From contig NZ_JBHJMR010000007.1 in NCBI RefSeq assembly GCF_042310355.1, positions 1 to 64,000 of the forward strand: 64,000 nt of DNA. The letters run 5' to 3'. This DNA comes from Wenzhouxiangella sp042310355. Lineage in GTDB: Bacteria; Pseudomonadota; Gammaproteobacteria; Xanthomonadales; Wenzhouxiangellaceae. Within the stretch, counting starts at the first letter, position 1. Every line of letters starts with the position of its first letter. A program made the translations under genes and the position numbers. Positions 1-9,090 of the stretch are shown one piece after another. The notes beneath the pieces are model-generated. The model made no database searches and had not been told where the DNA came from. It was given only the letters and a program-made list of their open reading frames with translations.

Positions 1-75
1 CGAGCGTTGGACTTTGAAGTTGAAAAGCGATTTTTGGTGCCTTTTTTCGCTTTGGAAAAAAGGTACTCGCCATCA

Positions 76-103
76 GCCTGCGAAGCAGGCGGGCGAAACC
101 GCC
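76..103. other. Short GC hairpins upstream of rpoN
   Basis: Bases 76-90 form a 6-bp stem (GCCTGC / GCAGGC) with a GAA loop. An overlapping alternative, GGCGG / CCGCC at 88-103, is followed by only TTT. The rest of 1-201 shows no convincing coding frame, so it is read as the tail of the preceding (unseen) transcription unit plus the rpoN leader. Terminator function is only a possibility, because there is no real U-tract. Confidence 0.25.
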
Positions 104-201
104 TTTGACGTGTCGAGGCCACCACAGCGACCGGTGGCGCCAGCCCAACCCACGCCACATGCACGTGGCCCGATCCCCGCCCGTGGCGTAGAATCGGGAT
201 C

Positions 202-1623
202 ATGAAACAGGGTGCAAGTCTCCAGCTCAAGCTGGGTCAGAAGCTCAAGCTGGCGCCGCAGCTGCGGCAGGCCATCGCACTGCTGCAACTGAACCGAATC
301 GAGCTGCGCCAGACCATCCGCGAGGCGCTCAACACCAACCCGATGCTCGAGCGCGCCGACGAACCCCTCGCCGAAAGCGGCGACGAGCAGGCCGGGGAAG
401 AGTTCGACAGCGACATGGAAGTCGACTACGGCGACGACTACGGCTTCGACGACCTGCCGGACGGCTATTCGATCAGTTCCGGCCCGGCACCCAACTACGA
501 CGAATTCATCAGCGACCGCGCCGACGAGTCCCTGCAGCAGCACCTGATGTGGCAGGTCAACCTGGCCGGATTCAGCGAAACCGACGAAGCCATCGCGCGG
601 GCCATCATCTACGCGCTCGACGAGGACGGCTACCTGCAGGACGACCTGGCCACCCTGCGCGTCTCGCTGGCGCCGGAATACCTGGTCAGCGTCGAGGAAG
701 TCGCGGCCGTGCTCGAGCGCGTCCAGCACTTCGAACCGATCGGCGTGGCCAGCCGCAGCGTGGGCGAAAGCCTGCTCGTGCAGCTGCGCGCCATGCCGTC
801 GAGCACGCCGGCCCTGGGGCTGGCCTGTCACCTGGTCGAGCGCCACCTCGACGCCCTCGGCAAGCAGGATTTTCGCGCGTTGACACGCGCCACGGGCATG
901 GGCGAGCCGGAAATTCACGCCGCCCTGGAAGTGATTCGGCGCTGCAACCCCCATCCCTGCTCGCGCTTCGGGCGCGACGACGAAAACTACATCGTGCCCG
1001 ACGTCTACGTCCACCCGGCCGAGGACGGCTGGCGCGTGACCCTCAACCCGGACAACGACCCCGGCCTGCAGCTCAACGGCATGTACATGAAGCTGGCCAA
1101 GCAGGCCCGCGGCGAGGACAAGAAATACCTCAAGGATCGCCTGCAGGAGGCCCGCTGGCTGATCAGCGGGCTGGAGATGCGCAACCAGACCCTGCAGGCG
1201 GTCACGCGCGCCATCGTCGAGCGTCAGCACGCCTTCTTCAACCAGGGCGAAACCGGGCTCAGGCCCCTGCTCCAGCGCGAGGTGGCCGAGTCGGTGGGCG
1301 TGCACGAGTCCACGGTGTCACGGGCGACAACCGAGAAGTACGCGCACACGCCGCGCGGCACTTTCGAGCTGAAGTACTTCTTTTCGGTCGGTATCGACAC
1401 ACAGGACGGCAACCAGGTGGCCGCCACCGCGGTCAAAGCGAGAGTGCGTCGACTGATCAGTGAAGAAACTCCGGGCAAACCGTTGTCCGACCAGGCACTG
1501 GCCGATTGCCTGGCCGAGGCCGGCATCAAGCTGGCCCGGCGCACCGTGGCCAAGTACCGCGAGCAGCTGGGCATCCCCGGATCGGCCCAGCGCCGCCGCG
1601 CCGCGCGGCTGCAAACGGCCTGA
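202..1623 (+). CDS. rpoN: RNA polymerase sigma-54 factor RpoN
   Basis: Encodes the alternative sigma factor for -24/-12 promoters that need AAA+ enhancer-binding activators. The 473-residue product has the full family layout: a Gln/Leu-rich Region I at residues 1-50, a strongly acidic Region II around 55-110, the core-binding region, and the near-invariant RpoN box ARRTVAKYRE at residues 445-454, with a short basic tail. Length fits the usual 470-500 residues. The ATG at 202 gives the expected MKQ start. It heads the classic cluster rpoN-hpf-ptsN-hprK-rapZ, shared by many proteobacteria, where PTS-Ntr proteins link nitrogen and carbon signals. Identification is secure. Confidence 0.97.
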   Translation: MKQGASLQLKLGQKLKLAPQLRQAIALLQLNRIELRQTIREALNTNPMLERADEPLAESGDEQAGEEFDSDMEVDYGDDYGFDDLPDGYSISSGPAPNYDEFISDRADESLQQHLMWQVNLAGFSETDEAIARAIIYALDEDGYLQDDLATLRVSLAPEYLVSVEEVAAVLERVQHFEPIGVASRSVGESLLVQLRAMPSSTPALGLACHLVERHLDALGKQDFRALTRATGMGEPEIHAALEVIRRCNPHPCSRFGRDDENYIVPDVYVHPAEDGWRVTLNPDNDPGLQLNGMYMKLAKQARGEDKKYLKDRLQEARWLISGLEMRNQTLQAVTRAIVERQHAFFNQGETGLRPLLQREVAESVGVHESTVSRATTEKYAHTPRGTFELKYFFSVGIDTQDGNQVAATAVKARVRRLISEETPGKPLSDQALADCLAEAGIKLARRTVAKYREQLGIPGSAQRRRAARLQTA

Positions 1624-1675
1624 ACCCGTTGCCGCTACTGTATTAACATTGACGCTTGCAAAGAGGAGCGACCTG

Positions 1676-1996
1676 ATGCAACTTGAAGTCACTGGACAGA
1701 ACATCGAGATCACGCAGGCCCTCAAGGCCTACATCGCCGAAAAGACCGAGCGACTCGAACGGCATTTCGGCAATCTCATCTCCGGCCATTTCGTGCTCCA
1801 CCTCGAGAAGCTGGAACACACTGTCGAAGGCACCATTACCGTCGGCGGCCGGACCAACCCGCTCCACGCCGAGGCCAAGTCCGAGGATATGTACGCCGCG
1901 ATCGACGGGCTGATCGACAAGCTCGACCGCCAGGTCCGCCGCCACAAGGACAAGGTCACCTCCCACCGCAGTTCCCGCCCGGCCGAGGCCGGCTGA
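1676..1996 (+). CDS. hpf: Ribosome hibernation promoting factor (short HPF)
   Basis: A 106-residue protein of the short HPF/RaiA family, which binds the 30S decoding centre and promotes ribosome dimerisation and silencing in stationary phase. It begins MQLEVTGQNIEIT and has the typical KTERLERHF helix and a basic C-terminal end (QVRRHKDKV). It lacks the extra C-terminal dimerisation domain of long HPF. The ATG at 1676 follows an AAGAGGAG ribosome-binding site about 6 bases upstream. A longer frame that starts inside rpoN is rejected for that reason. Its position directly after rpoN is conserved across proteobacteria. Confidence 0.94.
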   Translation: MQLEVTGQNIEITQALKAYIAEKTERLERHFGNLISGHFVLHLEKLEHTVEGTITVGGRTNPLHAEAKSEDMYAAIDGLIDKLDRQVRRHKDKVTSHRSSRPAEAG

Positions 1997-2028
1997 CGCA
2001 GGCCGCGAGGCCACAAGGGGTTTGATTC

Positions 2029-2499
2029 ATGCAGCTTGTAGACGTGCTCGCAGCCGATCGCATCGCGGTCGACATCTCGGTTTCGAGCAAGAAGACCCTG
2101 CTGGAGAAGGCGGCCCAACTGCTGGCCGCCGCTCCGGGCAGCGCCGACGCTCGCGACATTTTCGACAGCCTGTGTCAGCGTGAGCGACTGGGATCGACCG
2201 GCCTGGGGCACGGCGTGGCCATTCCGCACGGCCGGGTCGATGCGCAGGAGAACGTCTCGGGCGCGATGATTCGCCTCAAGCGCCCGATCGACTTCGACGC
2301 GCCCGACCACGAGAAGGTTGACCTGTTCTTCGCCCTGGCAGTACCCGGCCAGTGCACCGACACGCATCTGCGGCTGCTCGCGGAGATGGCCGAGCGCCTC
2401 GGGCGCGAATCGCAGCGACAGACGCTGCGGTCCATCGACGACGCCGATGAGCTGCTGCGACTGCTATCGGCCAACCCCGCCGACGCACAGGCGCAATGA
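2029..2499 (+). CDS. ptsN: PTS-Ntr phosphoryl acceptor EIIA-Ntr
   Basis: A 156-residue EIIA domain of the nitrogen phosphotransferase system, which is a regulator and not a sugar transporter. The phosphorylatable histidine lies in the IPHGR motif (His67), preceded by the second conserved histidine in GLGHGV (His61). The AAGGGG ribosome-binding site lies before the ATG at 2029. The 3' end overlaps the hprK start by 4 bases, implying translational coupling. It would receive phosphate from the HPr homologue encoded at 4697. Family knowledge links this protein to potassium transport and KdpD, sigma-54 and stress control; which partner it uses here cannot be seen. Confidence 0.95.
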   Translation: MQLVDVLAADRIAVDISVSSKKTLLEKAAQLLAAAPGSADARDIFDSLCQRERLGSTGLGHGVAIPHGRVDAQENVSGAMIRLKRPIDFDAPDHEKVDLFFALAVPGQCTDTHLRLLAEMAERLGRESQRQTLRSIDDADELLRLLSANPADAQAQ

Positions 2500-3437
2500 C
2501 ACAGCGCGTCACGCCGGCAGAACTCTACGAGCAGTTTTCCGACCGCCTCGATCTACGCTGGATCTGCGGCAAATCGGAAGCCGGCAAGCGCCAGATCGAA
2601 CCCACCGGATTTCATTCCCGTCCCTCGCTGGTCGGCTTCCTGACCCCGATTCACTCCACGCGCATCCAGGTCATCGGACGCGAGGAGTTCGACTGGCTCG
2701 AGGGGCTCGCCTCACGAACGCGCTGGGAGACGCTGGCGCGCATCATGGACGACCGGCCCGCGGCGATCATCGTGGCCAACGGCCTGGAAGTGGCCGACGA
2801 CCTGGTCAAGCTCGCCCGCGAGAACGACACGCCGCTGTTGTCTTCGAGCCACAAGGACTGGGAGCTGGTCAATTTTCTCGAGTACCAGATTTCTCGGCGG
2901 CTCGCCGCGCGCGAAACCCTGCACGGCGTGTTCATGGAGATCTTCACCATCGGCGTGCTGATCACCGGCGAGTCGGGTACCGGCAAGAGCGAACTGGCGC
3001 TGGAACTGCTCACCCGGGGCCACCGCCTGATCGCCGACGACGCGCCGGAGTTCACCCAGCTCACGCCCGACATCGTCGAAGGCTCCTGCCCGCCGGTGCT
3101 CAAGGAATGCCTGGAGGTCCGCGGCCTGGGGATTCTCAACATCCGCCGCATGTTCGGCGACGCCGCCATCAAGGCGAGCAAGTACCTGCGCCTGATCATC
3201 CACCTGCACCTGCCGCGTGAGGATGAAACCGAGCCCGACCGGCTGCAGGGCAATGACACCCAGCACCAGGTGCTCGACCTGAAGATTCCACAGATCAACC
3301 TGCCGGTGCTGGCCGGGCGCAACATGGCCGTCATCGCCGAAGCCGCGGTGCGCGATTTCATGCTGCGCATGAAGGGCTTCGACGCGGCGGCCGAGTTCGT
3401 CGAGCGCCACGGCAGGCTGCTGGCCGACAAGCAATGA
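2496..3437 (+). CDS. hprK: HPr kinase/phosphorylase
   Basis: A 313-residue bifunctional enzyme that phosphorylates and dephosphorylates Ser46 of HPr. Visible motifs are HGVF at residues 143-146, the P-loop GESGTGKS at 158-165, LIADDAPE, and the HprK signature EVRGLGILNIRRMFG. The partner HPr in this cluster keeps both His15 and Ser46, so the regulatory pair looks complete. In proteobacteria HprK occurs mostly in reduced PTS sets without sugar permeases, as here. It overlaps ptsN by 4 bases and is followed by rapZ after a short gap. Confidence 0.96.
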   Translation: MTQRVTPAELYEQFSDRLDLRWICGKSEAGKRQIEPTGFHSRPSLVGFLTPIHSTRIQVIGREEFDWLEGLASRTRWETLARIMDDRPAAIIVANGLEVADDLVKLARENDTPLLSSSHKDWELVNFLEYQISRRLAARETLHGVFMEIFTIGVLITGESGTGKSELALELLTRGHRLIADDAPEFTQLTPDIVEGSCPPVLKECLEVRGLGILNIRRMFGDAAIKASKYLRLIIHLHLPREDETEPDRLQGNDTQHQVLDLKIPQINLPVLAGRNMAVIAEAAVRDFMLRMKGFDAAAEFVERHGRLLADKQ

Positions 3438-3447
3438 CGCTTGGGCG

Positions 3448-4326
3448 ATGCGACAAGTAGCGATGCAGGCGAGCCCCCTCATCATCATTTCCGGCCTGTC
3501 GGGCAGCGGCAAGACCGTCGCCCTTCACGCCCTCGAGGACCTGGGCTACTACTGCGTGGACAACCTGCCCGGCAGCCTGCTGCCGGACCTGGCGCGCGAG
3601 GTCCGCGACCAGCCCGAGCGCTACCCGCGGGTGGCCATCGGCATCGACGCCCGTAGCGGCCCGGAAGGCCTGGAAAGGCTGCCCGACCTGCTCGATTCGC
3701 TGCCGGGTGATCGGCCCTTCCAGCTGCTCTACCTCGACACCGACGAAAAGGTGCTGGTACGACGCTTCAGCGAAACCCGCCGGCGCCATCCGCTCAGCGA
3801 CCTCGGCGGCGTCGAGACGGCCATCGCCGCCGAGCGCGAGCTGCTCGCCCCGATCCGGGAGAAGGCCGACTGGATCATCGACACCTCCGAGAGCAACATT
3901 CACCAGCTGCGCCGCCAGGTCTGGCGCGCGATCGGCGTGACCGAGAACGAATCGGTGCAGTCGCTGGTGCTCGAGTCGTTCGCGTTCAAGAAGGGCGTCC
4001 CGCGTGACGTCGACATGGTCTTCGACGCCCGCTGTCTCCCCAATCCGCACTGGCAACCGGGGCTGCGCGCCCATACCGGCCTGGAGTCTCAGGTGCGCGA
4101 CTACCTGGAATCCCATCCCATCGTCGACGATTTCTGCGGGGACATCCTCGCCTTCATCCGGCGCTGGCTGCCGGCCCTGGCCGAAGACCAACGCAGCCTG
4201 GTGACCGTGGCGATCGGCTGCACGGGCGGCCAGCACCGCTCGGTCTACATCGTCGATCGCATCGCGCGCGAGCTTCGCCAGGATGGGCTGCGCGTGCTGG
4301 TCAGCCACCGCGAGCTCGAGCAATGA
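3448..4326 (+). CDS. rapZ: RNase adapter / nucleotide-binding protein RapZ
   Basis: A 292-residue P-loop protein of the RapZ/YvcJ family. The Walker A motif GLSGSGKT is at residues 16-23, the LGYYCVDNLP segment follows, and the C-terminal GCTGGQHRSVY motif is intact. In enterobacteria RapZ directs RNase E to the GlmZ small RNA and so controls GlmS and amino-sugar supply; no GlmY/GlmZ homologue was recognised here. Two starts are possible: ATG 3448 (used) or ATG 3463, which begins MQASPLIIISG and trims five poorly conserved residues. The gene overlaps the next EIIA gene by 4 bases. Confidence 0.95.
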   Translation: MRQVAMQASPLIIISGLSGSGKTVALHALEDLGYYCVDNLPGSLLPDLAREVRDQPERYPRVAIGIDARSGPEGLERLPDLLDSLPGDRPFQLLYLDTDEKVLVRRFSETRRRHPLSDLGGVETAIAAERELLAPIREKADWIIDTSESNIHQLRRQVWRAIGVTENESVQSLVLESFAFKKGVPRDVDMVFDARCLPNPHWQPGLRAHTGLESQVRDYLESHPIVDDFCGDILAFIRRWLPALAEDQRSLVTVAIGCTGGQHRSVYIVDRIARELRQDGLRVLVSHRELEQ

Positions 4327-4700
4327 CCGGCATAATCCTGGTGACCCACGACGGCCTCGGCGCGGCCGTTCAGCGCGAGGCGGAGAATATCCTCGACCGC
4401 CCGCTCGCCCTGACCACCCTCGCGGTCAGCTACCGCGCCGAGGTCGAGGAAACGCTCGAGATGCTGCGCGGTGCCCTGGCCAGCGGCGCCGATCACCAGG
4501 GCGCGCTGCTGCTGACCGACCTGCCCGGAGCGACGCCACACAACCTGGCCCGCCAGGCCGCGAGCGAGCACGATATCCCGGTGGTTTCCGGCCTCAACCT
4601 GCCGATGCTGCTGAAGGTGATCAATCACGCCGACAAGCCGCCGGCCCAGCTGGCTGAGCTGGCCGCCAGCGGCGGTGCACAGGGAATCGTGCAGTCGTGA
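4323..4700 (+). CDS. PTS EIIA component, mannose/fructose type
   Basis: A 125-residue stand-alone EIIA of the mannose family. The N-terminus MTGIILVTHDGLG carries the phosphorylatable His9 of that family. No EIIB, EIIC or EIID genes follow, so the protein is likely a regulatory phosphate acceptor and not part of a sugar permease. The same arrangement occurs in proteobacteria with HprK-containing reduced PTS sets. It overlaps rapZ by 4 bases and the downstream HPr gene by 4 bases (ATGA-type coupling), which points to one polycistronic mRNA. Confidence 0.92.
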   Translation: MTGIILVTHDGLGAAVQREAENILDRPLALTTLAVSYRAEVEETLEMLRGALASGADHQGALLLTDLPGATPHNLARQAASEHDIPVVSGLNLPMLLKVINHADKPPAQLAELAASGGAQGIVQS

Positions 4701-4966
4701 AGACCGTCGAACTCGAACTGATCAACCGGCTAGGCCTGCACGCCCGGGCCGCCAGCAAGCTGGTTCAGTCGGCCTCGAGCTTCGACAGCCAGGTCTGGTT
4801 GAGCCACGGCGGCAAGCGGATCAACGCCAAGTCGATCATGGGCGTGCTGCTGCTGGCCGCCCCCTGCGGCAGCCGGCTGACGCTCGAAGTCGACGGACCG
4901 GACGAGGATGCCGCCGCCGAGGCGATCGCCGCGCTCGTCGCCGACCGCTTTGGAGAAGGCGAATGA
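4697..4966 (+). CDS. Phosphocarrier protein HPr/NPr
   Basis: An 89-residue HPr-family phosphocarrier. The phosphorylation site is His15 in GLHARAA, and Ser46 lies in the NAKSIMGV motif, so it has both the EI-dependent site and the HPr-kinase site. It should accept phosphate from the EI encoded next and pass it to EIIA-Ntr and the EIIA-Man-type protein in the same cluster. The start is a GTG that overlaps the preceding stop (GTGA), and its own end overlaps the EI start (ATGA). Candidate symbols are ptsH or ptsO; the sequence alone does not decide between them. Confidence 0.94.
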   Translation: MKTVELELINRLGLHARAASKLVQSASSFDSQVWLSHGGKRINAKSIMGVLLLAAPCGSRLTLEVDGPDEDAAAEAIAALVADRFGEGE

Positions 4967-6705
4967 GCCTGACCCTGACCGGAATCGGCGTAACCGCCGG
5001 CATTGCGCTGGGCAAGGCTCACCGGCTGACGCCGGGCGAACTCACCCTGCCCGAGTACCACCTGGAGGCGGACGCGGTCAATGCCGAGATCGAACGCGTC
5101 CGCCGCGCCGTCCAGCGCGGCGACGATTTTCTCTCCGGCGTACTCGACCGCGTCGGGGAATCCGGGGGAGAGACCGCGCGCGAACTGCTCGAAGCCCACC
5201 GCCTGATTCTGCAGGACCCCATGCTGGTCGAGGCCGCCTGTGATCGTATTCGCGAACAGCGAATCAACGCCGAATGGGCCCTGGCCCAGCAGGGCGAACA
5301 GCTCCAGGAAGAGTTCCGCCGCCTCGACGACGAGTACCTGGCGCTCCGGCGCGAGGATCTCGAGCAGGTCGTCAGCCTGATCCAGCGTGAGCTGGCGGAT
5401 CAGCCCTCGGCCCTGTTCAGCACCCAGGTGCCGCACCGGCTCGACGACACGATCCTGATCGCCGCCGAGCTGACCCCGGCCGACCTGACCATACTCAGTC
5501 AGCGCCGCGTCGCCGGCCTGGTCACAGAGCACGGCGGTCCGTGGTCGCATACCGCCATCCTGGCGCGCAGCCTGGAAATCCCCATGGTGGTGGGTGTGCA
5601 TCACGCCCTGGACCTGCTCACCGAAGGCGAGCCGCTGGTTCTCGACGGCCACTACGGCGCCGTTCTGGTCAACCCCGACGACAACCTGCAGCGACACTAC
5701 GGAGAAAAGCTGTCGAGCAGCCAGCGCCATCGCGACGAGATCAAGCGCTTTCTGTCGCGACCGTCGCGCACCGCCGATGGCAAGAGCTTCCAGCTGTACG
5801 GTAATGCCGAACTGCCGGTCGAGTTCGAGCGCTGCGTGGAGGCCGGGGTCGACGGTATCGGCCTGATGCGCACCGAGTACCTTTTCCTGGACGGTTCACT
5901 GCCCGACGAACAAGCCCAGTTCCGCGCCTACCGCAACGCCATTCGGGCCATGGGCGGCAAGACGGTCACGATCCGGACCCTGGACGCCGGCGGCGACAAG
6001 CTACCCGATTCACTCTCGCTCACCCGCGGACCCAACCCGGCGCTGGGCCTGCGCGGCCTGCGCCTGTCGCTTTCGGTCACCGACCTGTTCCGCGACCAGT
6101 TGCGCGCCATCCTGCGCGCCTCCGTCGAGGGTCCCGTGCGGATCCTGCTGCCGATGCTCACGAGCGTCGAGGAAATCGTCCAGGCACGGCAGCTGATCGC
6201 CGAATGCCGCGAGGCGCTGCGCGAAGAGGGCCTGGCGATCGACCCCGAACTGCCCGTGGGCGGCATGATCGAGACCCCGGCCGCGGCGCTGAACGTCGAC
6301 GCCATGGCCACCGAGCTCGACTTCCTGTCGATCGGCACCAACGATCTGATCCAGTACGTGCTGGCCATCGACCGCCAGGACGAACTGGTCAGCTACCTCT
6401 ACGACCCGGCCCACCCGGCCATCGTCGAACTGCTGGCCCGGATCGTGGCGGCCGGACAACGGCACAAGCTCGACGTCGTCGTTTGCGGCGAACTGGCCGG
6501 CGACGAGCGCGCGGCCCGGCTGCTGCTGGGCCTGGGCGTGACCCGCTTCAGCATGCCGCCGGCGCGCCTGGCACCGGTCAAGAAAAGCCTGATCGAGGCC
6601 AGCGCCGATCGCTGCCGCGACATCGTCGAACGCTTCCGCGACCAGGGCAGCCAGCAGGGCGCCGCGTTGCTCGACAGGCTTCGTCACGGTGCCGGCGGGC
6701 GCTGA
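4963..6705 (+). CDS. ptsI: Phosphoenolpyruvate-protein phosphotransferase (enzyme I)
   Basis: A 580-residue enzyme I, which transfers phosphate from PEP to HPr. The active-site histidine is His196 in GGPWSHTAILARS. The C-terminal PEP-binding barrel motifs GIGLMRTEYLFL, TIRTLDAGGDK and SIGTNDLIQYVLAIDR are present. There is no N-terminal GAF domain, so it has the size of PtsI and not of the GAF-containing PtsP. An in-frame upstream extension into the HPr gene is rejected in favour of the ATG at 4963, coupled to the HPr stop. It closes the PTS cluster and no EII permease follows. Confidence 0.95.
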   Translation: MSLTLTGIGVTAGIALGKAHRLTPGELTLPEYHLEADAVNAEIERVRRAVQRGDDFLSGVLDRVGESGGETARELLEAHRLILQDPMLVEAACDRIREQRINAEWALAQQGEQLQEEFRRLDDEYLALRREDLEQVVSLIQRELADQPSALFSTQVPHRLDDTILIAAELTPADLTILSQRRVAGLVTEHGGPWSHTAILARSLEIPMVVGVHHALDLLTEGEPLVLDGHYGAVLVNPDDNLQRHYGEKLSSSQRHRDEIKRFLSRPSRTADGKSFQLYGNAELPVEFERCVEAGVDGIGLMRTEYLFLDGSLPDEQAQFRAYRNAIRAMGGKTVTIRTLDAGGDKLPDSLSLTRGPNPALGLRGLRLSLSVTDLFRDQLRAILRASVEGPVRILLPMLTSVEEIVQARQLIAECREALREEGLAIDPELPVGGMIETPAAALNVDAMATELDFLSIGTNDLIQYVLAIDRQDELVSYLYDPAHPAIVELLARIVAAGQRHKLDVVVCGELAGDERAARLLLGLGVTRFSMPPARLAPVKKSLIEASADRCRDIVERFRDQGSQQGAALLDRLRHGAGGR

Positions 6706-6712
6706 CTGCAAC

Positions 6713-9046
6713 ATGCGCATTCTGTACCTGACCCTGGAACCGCCGCTGGATGCGAACGAGATCGCAACCGGCAGCCAGATGCGGACCGCCGCGCTCGTTG
6801 CCGCCCTGACCGACGCCGGCCATGAGCCGATCCAGGCATCGCGATCGCAGTGGACGCACAAGGAAGTCATCCGCCGCATCGATGACGTTCAGGCCGACGC
6901 CATCCTGCTCGGCTACTGGCAGTTGGCCGAGTGCCTGCCCGAGCGGGTCGAGCAACCCCTGGTCGTCGATTGCATCGCGCCGCGTCCGCTGGAAGAACAC
7001 TTCGTCGATCCGCTACAGACAGCATCCATGATCCAGCGCTACACGCGCGCACTGGCGAAGGCGGACCTGGTCCTGGTCGGCAACGCGCGTCAGCGCACGC
7101 TGCTGGCCGGCTGGCTGCTCGCCGCCGGCGAGGACCTGCGCGAGTCGGTTCCGATCGTCGAACTGCCGCTGGCCGTTACCCCGCCGGACAGTGCTCGCAT
7201 CGATCACGGCAAGCCCCTGGTGCTGGTGACCGGCGGCCAGGACTGGGCCTGGCGCGACGCATCGGACTGGCTGGCCGTGCTCAGGGACCCGCAGCTGCAA
7301 AAAGATGTCGAGCTGCACCACTTCGGCGCGCACACGCTCGATGCCGGGGCCGTCGAGCACGGCCTGGCGACCTGGCAGGCTTGGCAGGACTTTCTCGCCG
7401 AGCGGGCGCATGTCGGCGTCGAGCTGGCCGAACCCAATTTCGAGCGCGAGCTCGCCCAGCCCTTCCGTATCGCTTCCTTCCTGCAGGCCGGGCTGCCGCT
7501 GCTGGTCAACGACTACCTGCCGCTGGCCGGGCGGGTGCGCGAGTACAACGCCGGATGGGTCGTCGACTCGCGCGAGGCGGCCCGCGAGGCCGTGCGCGAG
7601 GCCCTGCAGGCGCCCGAGACCTGGCGCGAGAAGGCCGCCGGCGCACGGCGGCTCGCACGCGAGCAACTCGCCCCCGAGCGCTGCAGCCGCCCGCTGCTCG
7701 ACTGGCTCGATTCAGCGCGAAAGCGACACTCGACCATCGCCCCGCCGAGCGGCGCCGCGCCCGCGGCGGCCGAGCAGCAGCCCAGCCTGCTGGGCATGGT
7801 GGCCCGACAGATGCTGCGCCCGTTCCGCCGCGAGGTCGCCGGCGACGGTGTCGTGGTGATCACCCGATCCGACCTGTTCCCCACCGACCACGGCGCGGCG
7901 GTGAAGATTGTCGAGACCGCGCGAGGGCTGGCGCGAAGCGCGCGCGGTGTCGCCATCGTCACCGCCGAGCGCGATCGTTACTGGCTCGTGGGCGAAGACG
8001 ATATCGTGGAAAAGCCGCTGCCGTGGTGGTTGCGACTGATGGCGCTGCCAAAGATCGTCAGCCACGCCATCCACCGCCTGCGCGGCCTGCCGGCGAGCAA
8101 CGCCTTTCTGTACTGGCCGCTCTACGATCCCGGCTACGGTCTGCGTGCGGCCTGGGTGGGGCGGCGCATCGGTGCGAGTATCACGCTGGCCGAGTTTCCC
8201 GCCTATGCCCAGTCGGCCCGCATCTGCCGGCTGCTCAACGGCGGCCACGCCGTTCTGGCCGAACACAACGTCGAGTACCAGCGCCTGGCCGAACAGCTCC
8301 CGGAACTGTCTTCCCGCGCCATCGACAAGCTCAGGAGCAGCGAGCTGAAGCTCGCCAACTGCATGGATGCGGTGGTCTGCGTCTCCGACCGGGATCGCGC
8401 CAAACTGATCACCGACGGGCTCTCGCCCGGGCAACAGCTGACCATCCCGCACGGTGTCGACCTGCCCGCTTTCGACGCGGCCGAGCCGAGCGACCTGGCG
8501 GCAAACTTCGACCTGGACCCGGACCGCCCGGTACTCGCCTACCACGGTACCTTCTCCTATCCGCCCAACCGCCAGGCCCTGATGATCGCCGTCGAAGAAC
8601 TGCTTCCGCGCCTGGAGCGGCTCGGCCATCGCGTCCAGGTGCTGGGCATCGGCCGCGACGCGCCGCCGGGCATCGACCATCCCGACCTGCGCCTGCCCGG
8701 CAGCCTCGACGAACTCGCCGGGCCGCTCAAGGCCTGCAGCCTGGCCATCGTGCCCCTGACCTCCGGCGGCGGCACGCGCATGAAGATCCTCGATTACTTT
8801 GCCGCCGGCCTGCCGGTGGTCAGCACCACCAAGGGCTGCGAAGGCCTGCCGGTCGCCGACGGCGAGAACCTGCTGATTCGCGACGACTGGGACGAGTTCG
8901 CACGGGCCGTGGCCGAACTGCTCGAAGACGATGCCCGCCGCAAGGCGCTGGGCGCGGCTGGGCACGCCATGGCGCGCTCCTTGAGCTGGCAGGAGATCGC
9001 CGGACGTTACGACCGGTTGTTCCGGAAGTTGACTCAGGCCGTCTGA
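6713..9046 (+). CDS. Two-module GT-B glycosyltransferase
   Basis: A 777-residue cytoplasmic-looking protein without signal peptide. The second half (about residues 390-777) is a family 4 GT-B enzyme. It has the acceptor-domain stretch LAEHNVEYQRLA, the inter-domain IPHGVD, AYHGTFSYPPNRQAL, and the donor-site motif GGGTRMKILDYFAAGLPVV at about 685-703. The first half (about 1-345) also reads as a Rossmann-type glycosyltransferase fold (MRILYLTLEPP start, FRIASFLQAGLPLLVND, RVREYNAGW), so it is probably a tandem or degenerate module. Substrate unknown; envelope polysaccharide or O-antigen synthesis is a guess from the family. It starts 7 bases after the EI stop and could be cotranscribed with the PTS operon. 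Confidence 0.82.
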   Translation: MRILYLTLEPPLDANEIATGSQMRTAALVAALTDAGHEPIQASRSQWTHKEVIRRIDDVQADAILLGYWQLAECLPERVEQPLVVDCIAPRPLEEHFVDPLQTASMIQRYTRALAKADLVLVGNARQRTLLAGWLLAAGEDLRESVPIVELPLAVTPPDSARIDHGKPLVLVTGGQDWAWRDASDWLAVLRDPQLQKDVELHHFGAHTLDAGAVEHGLATWQAWQDFLAERAHVGVELAEPNFERELAQPFRIASFLQAGLPLLVNDYLPLAGRVREYNAGWVVDSREAAREAVREALQAPETWREKAAGARRLAREQLAPERCSRPLLDWLDSARKRHSTIAPPSGAAPAAAEQQPSLLGMVARQMLRPFRREVAGDGVVVITRSDLFPTDHGAAVKIVETARGLARSARGVAIVTAERDRYWLVGEDDIVEKPLPWWLRLMALPKIVSHAIHRLRGLPASNAFLYWPLYDPGYGLRAAWVGRRIGASITLAEFPAYAQSARICRLLNGGHAVLAEHNVEYQRLAEQLPELSSRAIDKLRSSELKLANCMDAVVCVSDRDRAKLITDGLSPGQQLTIPHGVDLPAFDAAEPSDLAANFDLDPDRPVLAYHGTFSYPPNRQALMIAVEELLPRLERLGHRVQVLGIGRDAPPGIDHPDLRLPGSLDELAGPLKACSLAIVPLTSGGGTRMKILDYFAAGLPVVSTTKGCEGLPVADGENLLIRDDWDEFARAVAELLEDDARRKALGAAGHAMARSLSWQEIAGRYDRLFRKLTQAV

Positions 9047-9090
9047 TTCCTCGCTCAAGGCCGCCGTGGCGGTGACCCCGAGTTGCGCGA

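Noticed and set aside
1..201. End of an upstream gene in the first 200 bases
   Set aside because: No frame keeps a recognisable sequence up to a stop; the region reads as a leader with small hairpins.
73..1305. Long minus-strand open frame opposite rpoN (and similar frames opposite the enzyme I, glycosyltransferase, yoaA, hrpA and GGDEF-EAL genes)
   Set aside because: GC-rich coding DNA often leaves the antisense frame open. The translations are low-complexity Ala/Gly/Arg/Val text without motifs, and the opposite strand carries clear family motifs.
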